From Acidovorax sp. Root219 (GTDB lineage: Bacteria; Pseudomonadota; Gammaproteobacteria; Burkholderiales; Burkholderiaceae_C): a DNA stretch of 64,000 nucleotides. Shown here in pieces: positions 9,124 to 17,226 of this stretch. A program made the translations under genes and the position numbers. The stretch is taken from the NCBI RefSeq assembly GCF_001428665.1, contig NZ_LMIJ01000028.1, forward strand, positions 66,315-130,314, given 5' to 3'. Numbering within the stretch: the first letter of the stretch is position 1; each line of letters starts with the position of its first letter. The notes beneath the pieces were generated by a model. It was not told the origin of the DNA. It did not search any database and worked only from the letters and a program-made list of their open reading frames with translations.

Positions 9124-9178
9124 GGGTGTCTCCTGGTGGAATGTGCTTCATTCTCGTCCCTGTGAGAAATATCCGCTG

Positions 9179-10045
9179 TCACCCACCCAACGTGCGCACC
9201 ATCTGCTCATACATCGCATCCACCGCCGGTGAGCGCTGCGACTCCTTGCTGCGCAGCACCGACACGTCCATCGAATCGAGGGCGGGCAGGTCGAACTCGG
9301 CCGGCAGGTTCTGCAATATCTGCAGGTTGGGCGGCACGCTGCAGCGCGTGAGCACGGCCACGGCCAGGCCGCTTTCCACGGCGGCCAGCTGGCCGGCCAG
9401 GCTGGAGCTGTGGTACACGATGCGGTAGGCGCGGCGCCGCGCGGCCAGGGCCTTCATGGTGGCGATGCGCGCCAGGCTGGCCGATTCGTACACCGCAATC
9501 GGCAGCGGGTCGCGCCGCCAGGCCTCGAACTGCGCGGCACCCACCCAGACCAGCGGCTCCTGGAACAGAAAGCGCCCGCGCTGCGGTTTGTCGCGCGAGA
9601 CCAGGGCCAGGTCCAGCTCGCCGCGCACCACGCGCGGGATCAGCGAGGTGGACTGCTCGCAGGTCAGCTCGATCTCCACCCCCTGGTAGCGGTGCGAAAA
9701 GCTGCGCAGCACGGGCGTGAGGTAGGTCGATGCGTAGTCGTCCGGCACGCCCAGGCGCACCCGGCCCGCCAGCCGTGGGCCGAACAGGGCCGTCTGCGTT
9801 TCGGCCTGCAGCTCCAGCATGCGGCGCGCGTACGACAGCAGTTCCTCGCCCACGGGCGTCAGTTCCAGGTGGCGCGGGCCGCGCAACAGCACCGGGCGGC
9901 CCAGCGCCGCTTCGAGCTTCTTGATCTGCATGCTGACGGCAGACTGCGAGCGGTGCACCAGGGGGGCCGCGCCGGAGAGCGAGCCCGCGTCCACCACGGC
10001 GACGAATGCGCGCAGCCAGTCGATCTGCAGGTCGGGGTAGTTCAT
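9179..10045 (-). CDS. LysR-family transcriptional regulator
   Basis: A 288-residue LTTR. The ATG at 10045 is preferred over an upstream in-frame start because LTTR proteins of this subgroup begin a few residues before the first helix (here MNYPDLQIDWLRAFV). The HTH (SLSGAAPLVHRSQSAVSMQIKKLE) and the LxLTPxGEELLxYARRML linker helix are typical. It is divergent from the DMT exporter at 10159, with a LysR-type box between them, and lies upstream of the MDR gene on the same strand. Either could be its target. Confidence 0.92.
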   Translation of the reverse strand: MNYPDLQIDWLRAFVAVVDAGSLSGAAPLVHRSQSAVSMQIKKLEAALGRPVLLRGPRHLELTPVGEELLSYARRMLELQAETQTALFGPRLAGRVRLGVPDDYASTYLTPVLRSFSHRYQGVEIELTCEQSTSLIPRVVRGELDLALVSRDKPQRGRFLFQEPLVWVGAAQFEAWRRDPLPIAVYESASLARIATMKALAARRRAYRIVYHSSSLAGQLAAVESGLAVAVLTRCSVPPNLQILQNLPAEFDLPALDSMDVSVLRSKESQRSPAVDAMYEQMVRTLGG

Positions 10046-10085
10046 GCGCGTAGGTCTGTAGACGAGGATGGTTGCCAATCAATGT

Positions 10086-10100
10086 ATTCGATTACCGAAT
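10086..10100. promoter_or_regulatory. LysR-type T-N11-A box
   Basis: ATTCG-N5-CGAAT, an interrupted palindrome containing the canonical T-N11-A (10087-10099). It is centred in the 113-bp gap between the LysR gene (start 10045, minus) and the DMT exporter (start 10159, plus). This is the standard placement of an autoregulatory and activating LTTR site. Confidence 0.65.
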
Positions 10101-10158
10101 GGCTGTGCCGCGAACTATGCGCTTTACCTGTGGCGATCAATTCACGACCATTGGCGCC

Positions 10159-11133
10159 ATGAACCACAAGGCCTCTGCACTGCCCCTTTCGCCCGCGTCA
10201 CTCGCCAGCACCCCTGACCTTGCAACCCAGGCCCGCGAGCGCACGGGCCAATGGCTCATGATCGCCGGCGGCGTGCTGCTGGGCACCATCGGAGTCTTCG
10301 TGGAAGAGGCCGGCCAGCACCCGCTGGTGACGGTGTGGTTCCGCTGCGCCTTCGGCGCGCTGGCCCTGGTGGCCTGGTGCCTGGCCACGGGCCGGGGGCG
10401 TGAGCTGCTGCTGCGCCACCAGGCGAAGAGCCGCTGGGTGGCCTGCGCCACGGGCGTGTTCATGGTGCTCAACTGGGCGCTGTTCTTCGCGGCCATCCCG
10501 CGCACCTCCATCGCGGTGGCCACGGTGATCTTCCACGTGCAGCCCATCTGGGTCATCGTGTTCGGTGCGCTGTTTCTGCGCGAGGCCGTCTCTCCAGTCC
10601 AATGGATGGCCACGCTGGCGGCATTGGCCGGGCTCGTGCTCACCACCGGGCTGCTCGATGGCATACCCGTCGGCACGGCCGATGGCGGGGCCTACCTGGC
10701 CGGGGTGCTGATGTGCCTGGGCGGCTCGTTCTGCTATGCCGCCGTCACGCTGCTGGCCAGCCGCGCGCCCGCGCCCATCAGCCCCTTTGCCCTGGCGCTG
10801 TGGCAGTGCCTGGTGGGCGCCGTGCTGCTGGCGTGGGCGCCGCTGGCCTTCGGCTGGCCGCATACGGCGGCTGCCTGGGCCTGGCTCACAGGCCTGGGCG
10901 TGCTGCACACGGGGCTGGCCTATGTGATCCTGTTCGCCGGCATGGCCCGTCTGGCACTGGGCCACATCGCGGTGCTGCAGTTCGTCTATCCGCTCACCGC
11001 GGTGCTGGTCGACTGGGCGGTGTACGGGCGCACGCTGAGCCCGGTGCAACTGGGCGGTGTGGTGCTGATGGCGACGGCGCTGTGGACCATACGCCGGCCG
11101 GCCAAGACGTTGGTGACGGCCAAGCCCGCCTGA
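10159..11133 (+). CDS. EamA/DMT-family membrane transporter
   Basis: A 324-residue inner-membrane protein with about ten hydrophobic segments in two EamA repeats. The first begins near WLMIAGGVLLGTIGVF and contains RCAFGALALV. The second begins near AGVLMCLGGSFCYAAV and ends with FVYPLTAVLVDWAVYGRTLS. These are features of the drug/metabolite transporter superfamily, which mostly exports amino acids or other small metabolites. The start at 10159 is the ATG just before the hydrophilic N-terminus; upstream codons are possible. It is probably regulated by the divergent LysR protein. Substrate unknown. Confidence 0.9.
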   Translation: MNHKASALPLSPASLASTPDLATQARERTGQWLMIAGGVLLGTIGVFVEEAGQHPLVTVWFRCAFGALALVAWCLATGRGRELLLRHQAKSRWVACATGVFMVLNWALFFAAIPRTSIAVATVIFHVQPIWVIVFGALFLREAVSPVQWMATLAALAGLVLTTGLLDGIPVGTADGGAYLAGVLMCLGGSFCYAAVTLLASRAPAPISPFALALWQCLVGAVLLAWAPLAFGWPHTAAAWAWLTGLGVLHTGLAYVILFAGMARLALGHIAVLQFVYPLTAVLVDWAVYGRTLSPVQLGGVVLMATALWTIRRPAKTLVTAKPA

Positions 11134-11160
11134 TGCGGGTGGCTCGCGCTGCGCAGAGTC

Positions 11161-11604
11161 TCAGCTTTTCGCGCCGCCGTCCTTGCACATGTCCGCATGG
11201 CGGTGGATCAGCTTCCACTGGCCATCCTCCAGGCGAAACACCTCGGTCGTGCGCTACTGCATCGACACGCGCTCGTCCTTGCCCTCCATCACCACCTCGG
11301 CATGCTGCACCCCGGTCCAGAACGCGAGGGTGCCGCTGCTGGCGCTCTGCATGATCTCGAACTGCCCCGTGCTGCCATTGCGAAAGCTCTGCGCGCCCTG
11401 GCGCTGGCTGGTCGATACCTCGGCCGCTCCCTGCACCGTGGTGCCGCCGGGCGGGAAGAAGGTGGCGTGGTCGTGCTGCGTGGCGATGTCCGCCAGCGGC
11501 TCGGGGTGGCCGTTGATGTAGTCGTTGGAGATCCGCTCGCGGGTGCGCAGGAAGTCTTGGAAAGAGCGGGTGGGCTGGAGGAACAGGTCCTTGGGTGCGT
11601 TCAT
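11161..11604 (-). pseudogene. NTF2/SnoaL-like (DUF4440-type) protein interrupted by an amber codon
   Basis: From ATG 11604 the frame encodes a typical small NTF2-like protein (MNAPKDLFLQPTRSFQDFL, YINGHPEPLADI, HATFFPPGG). It runs into TAG at 11254-11256 after 116 residues. The same frame then continues for 30 codons with the conserved ending of this family (RTTEVFRLEDGQWKLIHRHAD) to a TGA at 11161-11163. The full length of 147 codons matches the family, so a single in-frame nonsense change is the simplest reading; a CAG to TAG transition would do it. A truncated protein could still be made. A sequencing error is the alternative. Confidence 0.75.
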
Positions 11605-11834
11605 CGGTGGTGCTCCGTTCTGGCAAGCGCTGCGCACGGCATGGATGCTGTCGCGCGGCTTGGAGCTTGGTTCACGACAGGCTATTGCATTGCCCGCTGA
11701 AAAGTGTAGGAGGGAATGCATGTGCCCTGTCGGACATGGCCTTGCGCAGGGTGCCGCGCGGCGGCGGATTTCAATGATTCGCGGGCGGCGCAGGAGAAAT
11801 CCAGGCCCAAGGCGCCTGCACCGAAGAAGGCCGC

Positions 11835-12839
11835 TTAAGGCGCGGCGGTCAGCCGCACGACCACCGGCCGATGGTCCGACCCCAAATCCGGCCCGATGCC
11901 CCCGCCCACCACCTGCCAGCCGCTCGATGCCAGCACATGGTCCAGCGGCAGCACCGACAGCCAGCCGAAGGCATTGGGCCAGCTGGGTGCCATGCCATTG
12001 GCGCGGCGCATGCTGCCGTCCACCGCGAACAGTCCCCGCGCCCAGGGGGTGATGTTCAGGTCCCCCGACATCAGTGCCAGGCCGCCCGGTTGCGCTGTGA
12101 GGTGCTGCGCCTCCTGCACCAGGGCCCGGTCGCGGGCCTGGGCGAAGCCTTGGTCCAGCGGCGGCATGGGGTGCAGCGCGCTCAGGTGCACGGCCCTGCC
12201 ATTCCAGGCCAGGGTGGCACGCAGGCGCAGGGTGTCGCGCAGGTCCTGCGGTTGCAGCGTCTGCAGGCCCGACAGGGGGTGGCGCGACAGGATGGCCAGG
12301 CCGAACGGGTCGGGCTGGGGCACGGCCAGGCGATGAGGGTAGCGCGCGGCCACTGCAGGGTTGCGGATGAGCGCCTGCTGTGCCAGTTCGGTGAACTCCT
12401 GCAGAAACACCACATCGGGCGCATCGGCCAAGGCCAGCCAGTCGGTGAGCGGGCCGAAGTCGGTGGTTGCCGCATTGAGGTTGGCAGTGCCCACTGTCAG
12501 TACCGCGCCGGGGTCGGCCGGTTCGGCACCGCGCGGCAGCGTGGCCGGCTGCCACAGGAAGACGCCGCCCAGAACCAGGGCTGCCAGGGCCGGCAGGGCC
12601 AGCCACCCCTTGCCCATGCCGCTGCGCCCCGAGAGCATGAGCAGCACCAGCGAGGTCGCGCCCACCACCAGGTAAAGCCACTGCCAGTGGGCCGGCAGCT
12701 CCACCAGCCATTGCAGCGACTGCACCTTGTCGGCTGGCAGAAAGCGCGCTACCGGCGCCGCGAGCGCGCCCAGCGCGCACAGCCAAGCCAGCCACCGGGC
12801 CCTCGCGGTGATGAAGCGGGGAACTGCGGCTTGTGGCAT
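11835..12839 (-). CDS. Membrane-anchored endonuclease/exonuclease/phosphatase-family protein
   Basis: A 334-residue protein. Three hydrophobic segments occupy the first 100 residues (LAWLCALGALAAP, WLYLVVGATSLVLLML, LALPALAALVLGGVFL). The EEP domain follows with its landmarks: TANLNAATTD, FLQEF (metal Glu), LSALHPMPP, SGDLNITPW, LDHVLAS and GSDHRPVVV (catalytic His). It is related to the YafD-like proteins with cytoplasmic-membrane anchors and an exposed phosphodiesterase or nuclease domain. The ATG at 12839 starts just before the first membrane segment; upstream in-frame codons look non-coding. Natural substrate unknown. Confidence 0.88.
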   Translation of the reverse strand: MPQAAVPRFITARARWLAWLCALGALAAPVARFLPADKVQSLQWLVELPAHWQWLYLVVGATSLVLLMLSGRSGMGKGWLALPALAALVLGGVFLWQPATLPRGAEPADPGAVLTVGTANLNAATTDFGPLTDWLALADAPDVVFLQEFTELAQQALIRNPAVAARYPHRLAVPQPDPFGLAILSRHPLSGLQTLQPQDLRDTLRLRATLAWNGRAVHLSALHPMPPLDQGFAQARDRALVQEAQHLTAQPGGLALMSGDLNITPWARGLFAVDGSMRRANGMAPSWPNAFGWLSVLPLDHVLASSGWQVVGGGIGPDLGSDHRPVVVRLTAAP

Positions 12840-12996
12840 ACGGTCAATGGGCAGGGTGACGGGCGAAGGTGCAGGACAATTTGCGGAATGTACTGATCGT
12901 GGAATGGTGCCGGGGCTGGATGGCCGATTGCCTACTGTCCCGCCTGCAGCACCACGACACCTGAGTAGACACCCGGATACTATCGGCCGAACTCCC

Positions 12997-13467
12997 ATGC
13001 ATCTCCATCGCCACCATCAGGACACCACAGACGCCCGGTTCGCAGACTTGCTGCGCATTGCCATGGACGGCTACCGGGCCAGCCAGGCGGCCTTCAGCGA
13101 GGCCATTGCCGGCTTTTCTGCGTGGAACATCGATGAAGAAGCAGCGACGCTGACACTCACCGGCGATGGTGGCCGGACATGCGTGTACCAGGCGACACCT
13201 ATCGTCACCTACCTCCCCGCATTGGAAAGCCTGGCCTGGGCGTGGGTCAACGATGTGTTCCCTGTGCTGTCAAGAAACAGGGCCGCTCAAGTCAGGGAGC
13301 TGGCGGCCCAGACCGGCTACCAGGTGTTCGATACCCCGCAACTGCGCGCCACCCCCGGCGATATGGACGAGCTGTGCGCCCTGGCACTGCACCATCTGCA
13401 AGGCATTGCCGTGTTCAAGACCAAGAACCAGGAGCCATGGGTTTGCTATGTCCTCCATGCCGCCTGA
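12997..13467 (+). CDS. DUF6882-like hypothetical protein
   Basis: A 156-residue soluble protein without signal peptide. The central FSAWNIDEEAATLTLTG and ESLAWAWVN segments resemble the family annotated DUF6882, which has no known function and is often found singly or near immunity-like genes. Its 3' end overlaps the next gene by 20 bases. Upstream is the divergent EEP gene. Family match from memory, function unknown. Confidence 0.7.
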   Translation: MHLHRHHQDTTDARFADLLRIAMDGYRASQAAFSEAIAGFSAWNIDEEAATLTLTGDGGRTCVYQATPIVTYLPALESLAWAWVNDVFPVLSRNRAAQVRELAAQTGYQVFDTPQLRATPGDMDELCALALHHLQGIAVFKTKNQEPWVCYVLHAA

Positions 13468-13894
13468 GCTTCGTTTTGCGCGCATTCCCAGTCCACCATG
13501 GGCGGGGCCAGTGGATGTGGAGCGGTGTGATCGCTTCGAGGACGTGGACTACGACGCCCTCCAGCATGTGCGCGCCGCGATCGACGCCGAGGTGTGGCGC
13601 CGGGTGGCGCAGTACGTCAGTGGGCTACCTTCTGGCAATGCATTCCCCGACCTGGACAAGCTGACCGGCGAGTGCTACCTGTCTGCCGAGCGCTATTGGA
13701 TTCAGGACGAGCCCTGGTTTGCCAAGGTTGGCAGACAAAGGGAGGTGTGCTTGAGCTTCTTCGTGCGCTGCCTTGAGCGGCAGACCGCGTTCAACACAAG
13801 TGATCGCGACTATCTGGGCCTCGAGGTGCATTTTCGGTGGCTGCGAGAGTCGGTTCGTTTTCAGTGGACTGCCACCGACTCAAGCAGCATTTAG
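13448..13894 (+). CDS. Hypothetical protein
   Basis: A 148-residue soluble acidic/aromatic protein starting inside the 3' end of the preceding gene (alternative ATG at 13457). Segments such as CDRFEDVDYDALQHVRAAI and YLSAERYWIQDEPWFAKV do not match a family I recognise. Codon use is like its neighbours, and the overlap suggests co-expression with the DUF6882-like gene. No function can be assigned. Confidence 0.6.
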   Translation: MSSMPPELRFARIPSPPWAGPVDVERCDRFEDVDYDALQHVRAAIDAEVWRRVAQYVSGLPSGNAFPDLDKLTGECYLSAERYWIQDEPWFAKVGRQREVCLSFFVRCLERQTAFNTSDRDYLGLEVHFRWLRESVRFQWTATDSSSI

Positions 13895-13984
13895 CCATGC
13901 ACCCATCAGTGCCCAGCGCCAGGGTTCCGCCATAAAGCAGAAGACGCGCCTGCACAAGCGCAGGCATTGCAGCTTGCCCGCGCC

Positions 13985-15148
13985 TCAGCGCGCGGCAATC
14001 ACCTGCAAGGTACTGAGCAGCGCCGCTTCGTAAACCGCATCGGGCCCCAGGCGGCCACTGTCCCGGGATGCAGGCAGTACCACCCGGCCCGCAAACGTCT
14101 TGCGCAAACGGGGTGCAGCCACCAGCCGGGCGCCCGCACCTTCAGGCAGCGCAATGCCCGCGAGCCGGCCGGCCTGGTCGAAGACGGGCCCACCCGGCGC
14201 CAGGCCCTGGTGCATGGAGGCATCGAGCTCACGGTCCCCATCCGCACCCTTGGCGGCACCGACGAAGCCCGTGCGCAGCAGGGGCCAGGCGGCGCCCGCA
14301 TCGTTGGTCTGCGCATACGCCACAGCGAAGGCCACGGCACCCGGGAACACGTCGGCGGGCACGCTGCCCATGGACGGCGCGGGCAGCGGGCTGCCCAGGC
14401 GCAGCAGGGCGATCCCGCCGTCGCTGCGCACCGGCATGGCGGTGGCCGGCACCAACTGCCCCAGCCCGTTGCGAACCCACAGGCGCCGGCCACCAGCGGC
14501 GGCCCGTGCGGGCACCAGCGCCATGCGGCCTTCATCCAGCAGCGTACCGGCCGCAACCAGGCGCACGCCGCGCGGCAGCGCTGCCGAGTGACCGGGGTGG
14601 CTGTACGGGGCCAGCCGCGCGGGCGCCAGCAGCATGTTGCCGCTCGCATGCGGCGCACCCGATGCGAGCTCACGGGCCACACCGGCCACCAGCGGCTGCG
14701 ACGGCGCGCGCGCCTGCGCATCCGCCAGCAGCTTGCGGGCGATAGCGTCCTGTCCGCCCGCGTGGAGCAGCCAGGCATACAGCGCCGCACCGCCGACCAC
14801 GTCCAGGTGCGCACCCGCCGTGTGGGCGCCAAACGCCAGTGCGCGCCGGTACTGGCCCGACTGCATGTAGCTGCGCACCAAGCCCATCTCGGTGTCGGCG
14901 GAATGCAGGATCATCGCGGCGCGGTCGAAGCCCTGCTCGGCCGTCTGCGCATCGCCGGCTGCCAGCGCGGCCTCGGCCTCGCGCAACAGGGCCTCGCGCT
15001 CGCGCAGGCGCTCGGCGTCGGGTGGCCGGCCGGCCGCCGCCTGCATGATCGCCTTGAGCTTTTCCTCGGTGGCCGGCGAGGCCGCCAGCGGGCCGGCTGC
15101 CGCCAGCGCCAGCAGGCCGGTCAGGAAGTGACGGCGCCGGTCGGGCAT
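13985..15148 (-). CDS. Exported TPR-like protein with degenerate trypsin-like domain
   Basis: A 387-residue protein with a Tat-like leader (DRRRHFLTG, then a hydrophobic core ending LAAS). Residues about 30-150 are helical and repeat-like (EAEAALAAGDAQTAEQGFDRAA). Residues about 190-380 look like a trypsin-fold domain (GIALLRLGSPLPAP ... GFVGAAKGADGDREL). The site that is normally G-x-S-G-G-P reads GLAPGGPVFD, so the nucleophilic Ser is replaced by Pro and the domain is probably not a protease. Its start lies inside the 3' end of the 5'-nucleotidase gene (28-base overlap), so they are likely co-transcribed. Confidence 0.65.
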   Translation of the reverse strand: MPDRRRHFLTGLLALAAAGPLAASPATEEKLKAIMQAAAGRPPDAERLREREALLREAEAALAAGDAQTAEQGFDRAAMILHSADTEMGLVRSYMQSGQYRRALAFGAHTAGAHLDVVGGAALYAWLLHAGGQDAIARKLLADAQARAPSQPLVAGVARELASGAPHASGNMLLAPARLAPYSHPGHSAALPRGVRLVAAGTLLDEGRMALVPARAAAGGRRLWVRNGLGQLVPATAMPVRSDGGIALLRLGSPLPAPSMGSVPADVFPGAVAFAVAYAQTNDAGAAWPLLRTGFVGAAKGADGDRELDASMHQGLAPGGPVFDQAGRLAGIALPEGAGARLVAAPRLRKTFAGRVVLPASRDSGRLGPDAVYEAALLSTLQVIAAR

Positions 15149-16971
15149 GCGGTGCTGGTGCCGGTGCGGTTGATGCGCGTGCCGCCCGCATCGTTGGGGT
15201 TGCTGCCCAGCGTGTACGGTGCCTTGGGCGCCTTGAAGCCCGACAGGTAGGCCACCAGCGCGTCGATGTCCTGCGCGCCGCCCAGGCGGCTGGTGCCCTT
15301 GAGGAAGGTGGAGTAGCCATCACCGCCATCGGCCATGAAGTTGTTCATGGTGACGCGGTAGCTCCTGGTCGGATTGACCACGGTGCCCGAGGCGTCGACA
15401 ATGGTCTCCGTCGAGCTGCCATTGCGCAGCGTGACATTGCTCACGCGCGCGCCGCAGGCCTTGGCTCCGTCCCAGGTGTACTTGAAGCCGTTGGACGGCA
15501 GCATCACGCGCGTGGCCGTGGTCGACTGGCCCTTGCAGGCCGCGAACTGCTCTTCCAGCACATCCTTGAGGTCCTGCGCCGTGAGCGACATGGTCACCAG
15601 GCTGTTGCCGAAGGGCTGCGCGGTAAAGGCCTCGCCATAGGTGACGTTGCCGGCCCCTTCGCCCACCGTGCTGCTCGCAAAGGTGAAGCCGGGGTTGCGC
15701 ACCCCACCGCCGTTCATCAGGGCAATGACCGCCGAGCCGAAGGTGGGGCCCTGCGTGGCCGCCAGCATGGCGTCGGCCACCAGGTCGCCGGCCGGCATGT
15801 TGCAGGCGCCGTCGGTGCGGCTGTTGGGCAGCTCGGCGGCGATGGAGCCGATCACCGTGTTGGCGATGGGCGAGACCAGGGTGTTGTAGCCGGCAATGAT
15901 CCTGGCCACGGTCGCATCGGCAGGCACGGTGGGGTCGTTGCGCACCACGAGGCGGTTGGTGGTGGCGATGGCCGTGATGTCGCGCGTGGACGGGTCGATG
16001 GTCAGATCCATGTCGGTCAGCACCCGGCCGAATGAGCTGGAGCTGGTCACCGGGATGGCGCGGCCCGTGGCGTTGGGCAGCTTGCAGTTGTAGGCAGCGT
16101 GCGTGTGGCCGCTGATCACCGCGTCCACCGCGTTGTCCAGGCCCTTGACCAGGGTGGCGATGCCCGAGCCGGCGAGCGCGCCCTCGCAGCCGTTGATGTC
16201 CGACACGGTGCCCGACTGGAAGCCGCCTTCGTGCACCAGCACGACGATGGCTTCGATGCCCTGGCCCTTGAGCTCGGGGATCAGGTTGTTCACCGTCTGG
16301 ATCTCGTCGCGGAACTCCAGGCCGGCCACACCGGTGGGTGTCACCACGGTGGGCGTCGCCTTGAAGGTCATGCCAATGAAGGCCACCTTGACGCCCTTGA
16401 ACTCCTTGATGCCATAGGCCGGCAGCAGGGGCTTGCCGGTCGCGGTGGCAATGACGTTGGCCGACAGCCACTTGAACCTGGCGCCTTCAAAGGGCACCGG
16501 CGTGCCGGCCACCGAGCCCTTGCAGCTGTTGGGCTCGCCGGTCTTGCAGCCGCCGTTCTGCAGGCGCAGCAGCTCGGCCGAGCCCTTGTCGAACTCGTGG
16601 TTGCCCACCGAGTTGAACTCCAGCCCGATGCGGTTGAGCGTTTCCACCGCGGGCTCGTCCTGGAACAGGGCCGAGATCAGCGGCGAGGCGCCGATCGAGT
16701 CGCCGGCGCCCACCACCACGTTGTTGGGGTTCTGGGCCTTGAGCTTGGCGACATGGGCCGCCATGAATTCGGCGCCGCCCACGGGCGGGCGGTCGGCTGC
16801 CGGCACGGCGGCGCTGGCACCGAAGGTGCCGGGGGATTCCAGGTTGCCGTGGTAGTCGTTGAAGCCGATCAGCTTGACGGTGAACGGCGGCTCGCTGCCG
16901 CCGCTGCTGCCGCAGGCGATCAGGGTGGCGGCCAGGGCGGCGAAGGCCGCGGCAGTCAATCGCAATGTCAT
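15121..16971 (-). CDS. 5'-nucleotidase/2',3'-cyclic phosphodiesterase-type metallophosphatase lipoprotein
   Basis: A 616-residue protein of the UshA/CpdB type. The ATG at 16971 starts a lipoprotein leader (lipobox LIAC|GSS). The metallophosphatase domain shows FNDYHGNLE, GAGDSIGASP, SVGNHEFDKG and SGHTHAAYNC, the dinuclear metal ligands. The C-terminal nucleotidase domain shows YGEAFTAQPFGNSLVTM and the closing YRVTMNNFMADGGDGY. It hydrolyses extracellular nucleotides to supply phosphate or nucleosides. It is translated with the downstream degenerate-protease gene. A 255-bp gap separates it from the divergent ROK regulator. Confidence 0.93.
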   Translation of the reverse strand: MTLRLTAAAFAALAATLIACGSSGGSEPPFTVKLIGFNDYHGNLESPGTFGASAAVPAADRPPVGGAEFMAAHVAKLKAQNPNNVVVGAGDSIGASPLISALFQDEPAVETLNRIGLEFNSVGNHEFDKGSAELLRLQNGGCKTGEPNSCKGSVAGTPVPFEGARFKWLSANVIATATGKPLLPAYGIKEFKGVKVAFIGMTFKATPTVVTPTGVAGLEFRDEIQTVNNLIPELKGQGIEAIVVLVHEGGFQSGTVSDINGCEGALAGSGIATLVKGLDNAVDAVISGHTHAAYNCKLPNATGRAIPVTSSSSFGRVLTDMDLTIDPSTRDITAIATTNRLVVRNDPTVPADATVARIIAGYNTLVSPIANTVIGSIAAELPNSRTDGACNMPAGDLVADAMLAATQGPTFGSAVIALMNGGGVRNPGFTFASSTVGEGAGNVTYGEAFTAQPFGNSLVTMSLTAQDLKDVLEEQFAACKGQSTTATRVMLPSNGFKYTWDGAKACGARVSNVTLRNGSSTETIVDASGTVVNPTRSYRVTMNNFMADGGDGYSTFLKGTSRLGGAQDIDALVAYLSGFKAPKAPYTLGSNPNDAGGTRINRTGTSTACPTGAVTS

Positions 16972-17080
16972 GGATTCCCTCGTCGGTGTTGGTTTCTCGG
17001 TGTCCTGAAGCAGTCGCGGACTCTGGTCTGCTGCCTGAGTGGACCCAGCCACCGTGACAAAGCGATGAAGATGTTTGTTT

Positions 17081-17095
17081 GACCTAAATTAGGTC
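17081..17095. promoter_or_regulatory. Perfect palindrome, likely ROK-repressor operator
   Basis: GACCTAA-A-TTAGGTC: two 7-bp arms around a single central base, followed by further CTAA-containing half-sites (GTCTAAGTTAAGTC to 17106 and GGCCTAAG at about 17114). It lies about 130 bp upstream of the ROK regulator start, in the gap facing the 5'-nucleotidase gene. ROK repressors bind AT-rich palindromes. Binding by this particular protein is inferred. Confidence 0.6.
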
Positions 17096-17226
17096 TAAGT
17101 TAAGTCTTGTGTGGCCTAAGTGGGCCGCATAGTATTTGTCCAACGCACCAACCAAGGTGCAGGCGACCTGGATGGGACCCACTGCGGCCTTGCAAGGTCA
17201 GCCACATAAAAAACAGGAGACAAGCC

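Noticed and set aside
13918..13952. A possible terminator hairpin (GCCTGC...GCAGGC) between the hypothetical gene and the degenerate protease gene.
   Set aside because: The stem is only 6 bp and no T-run follows.
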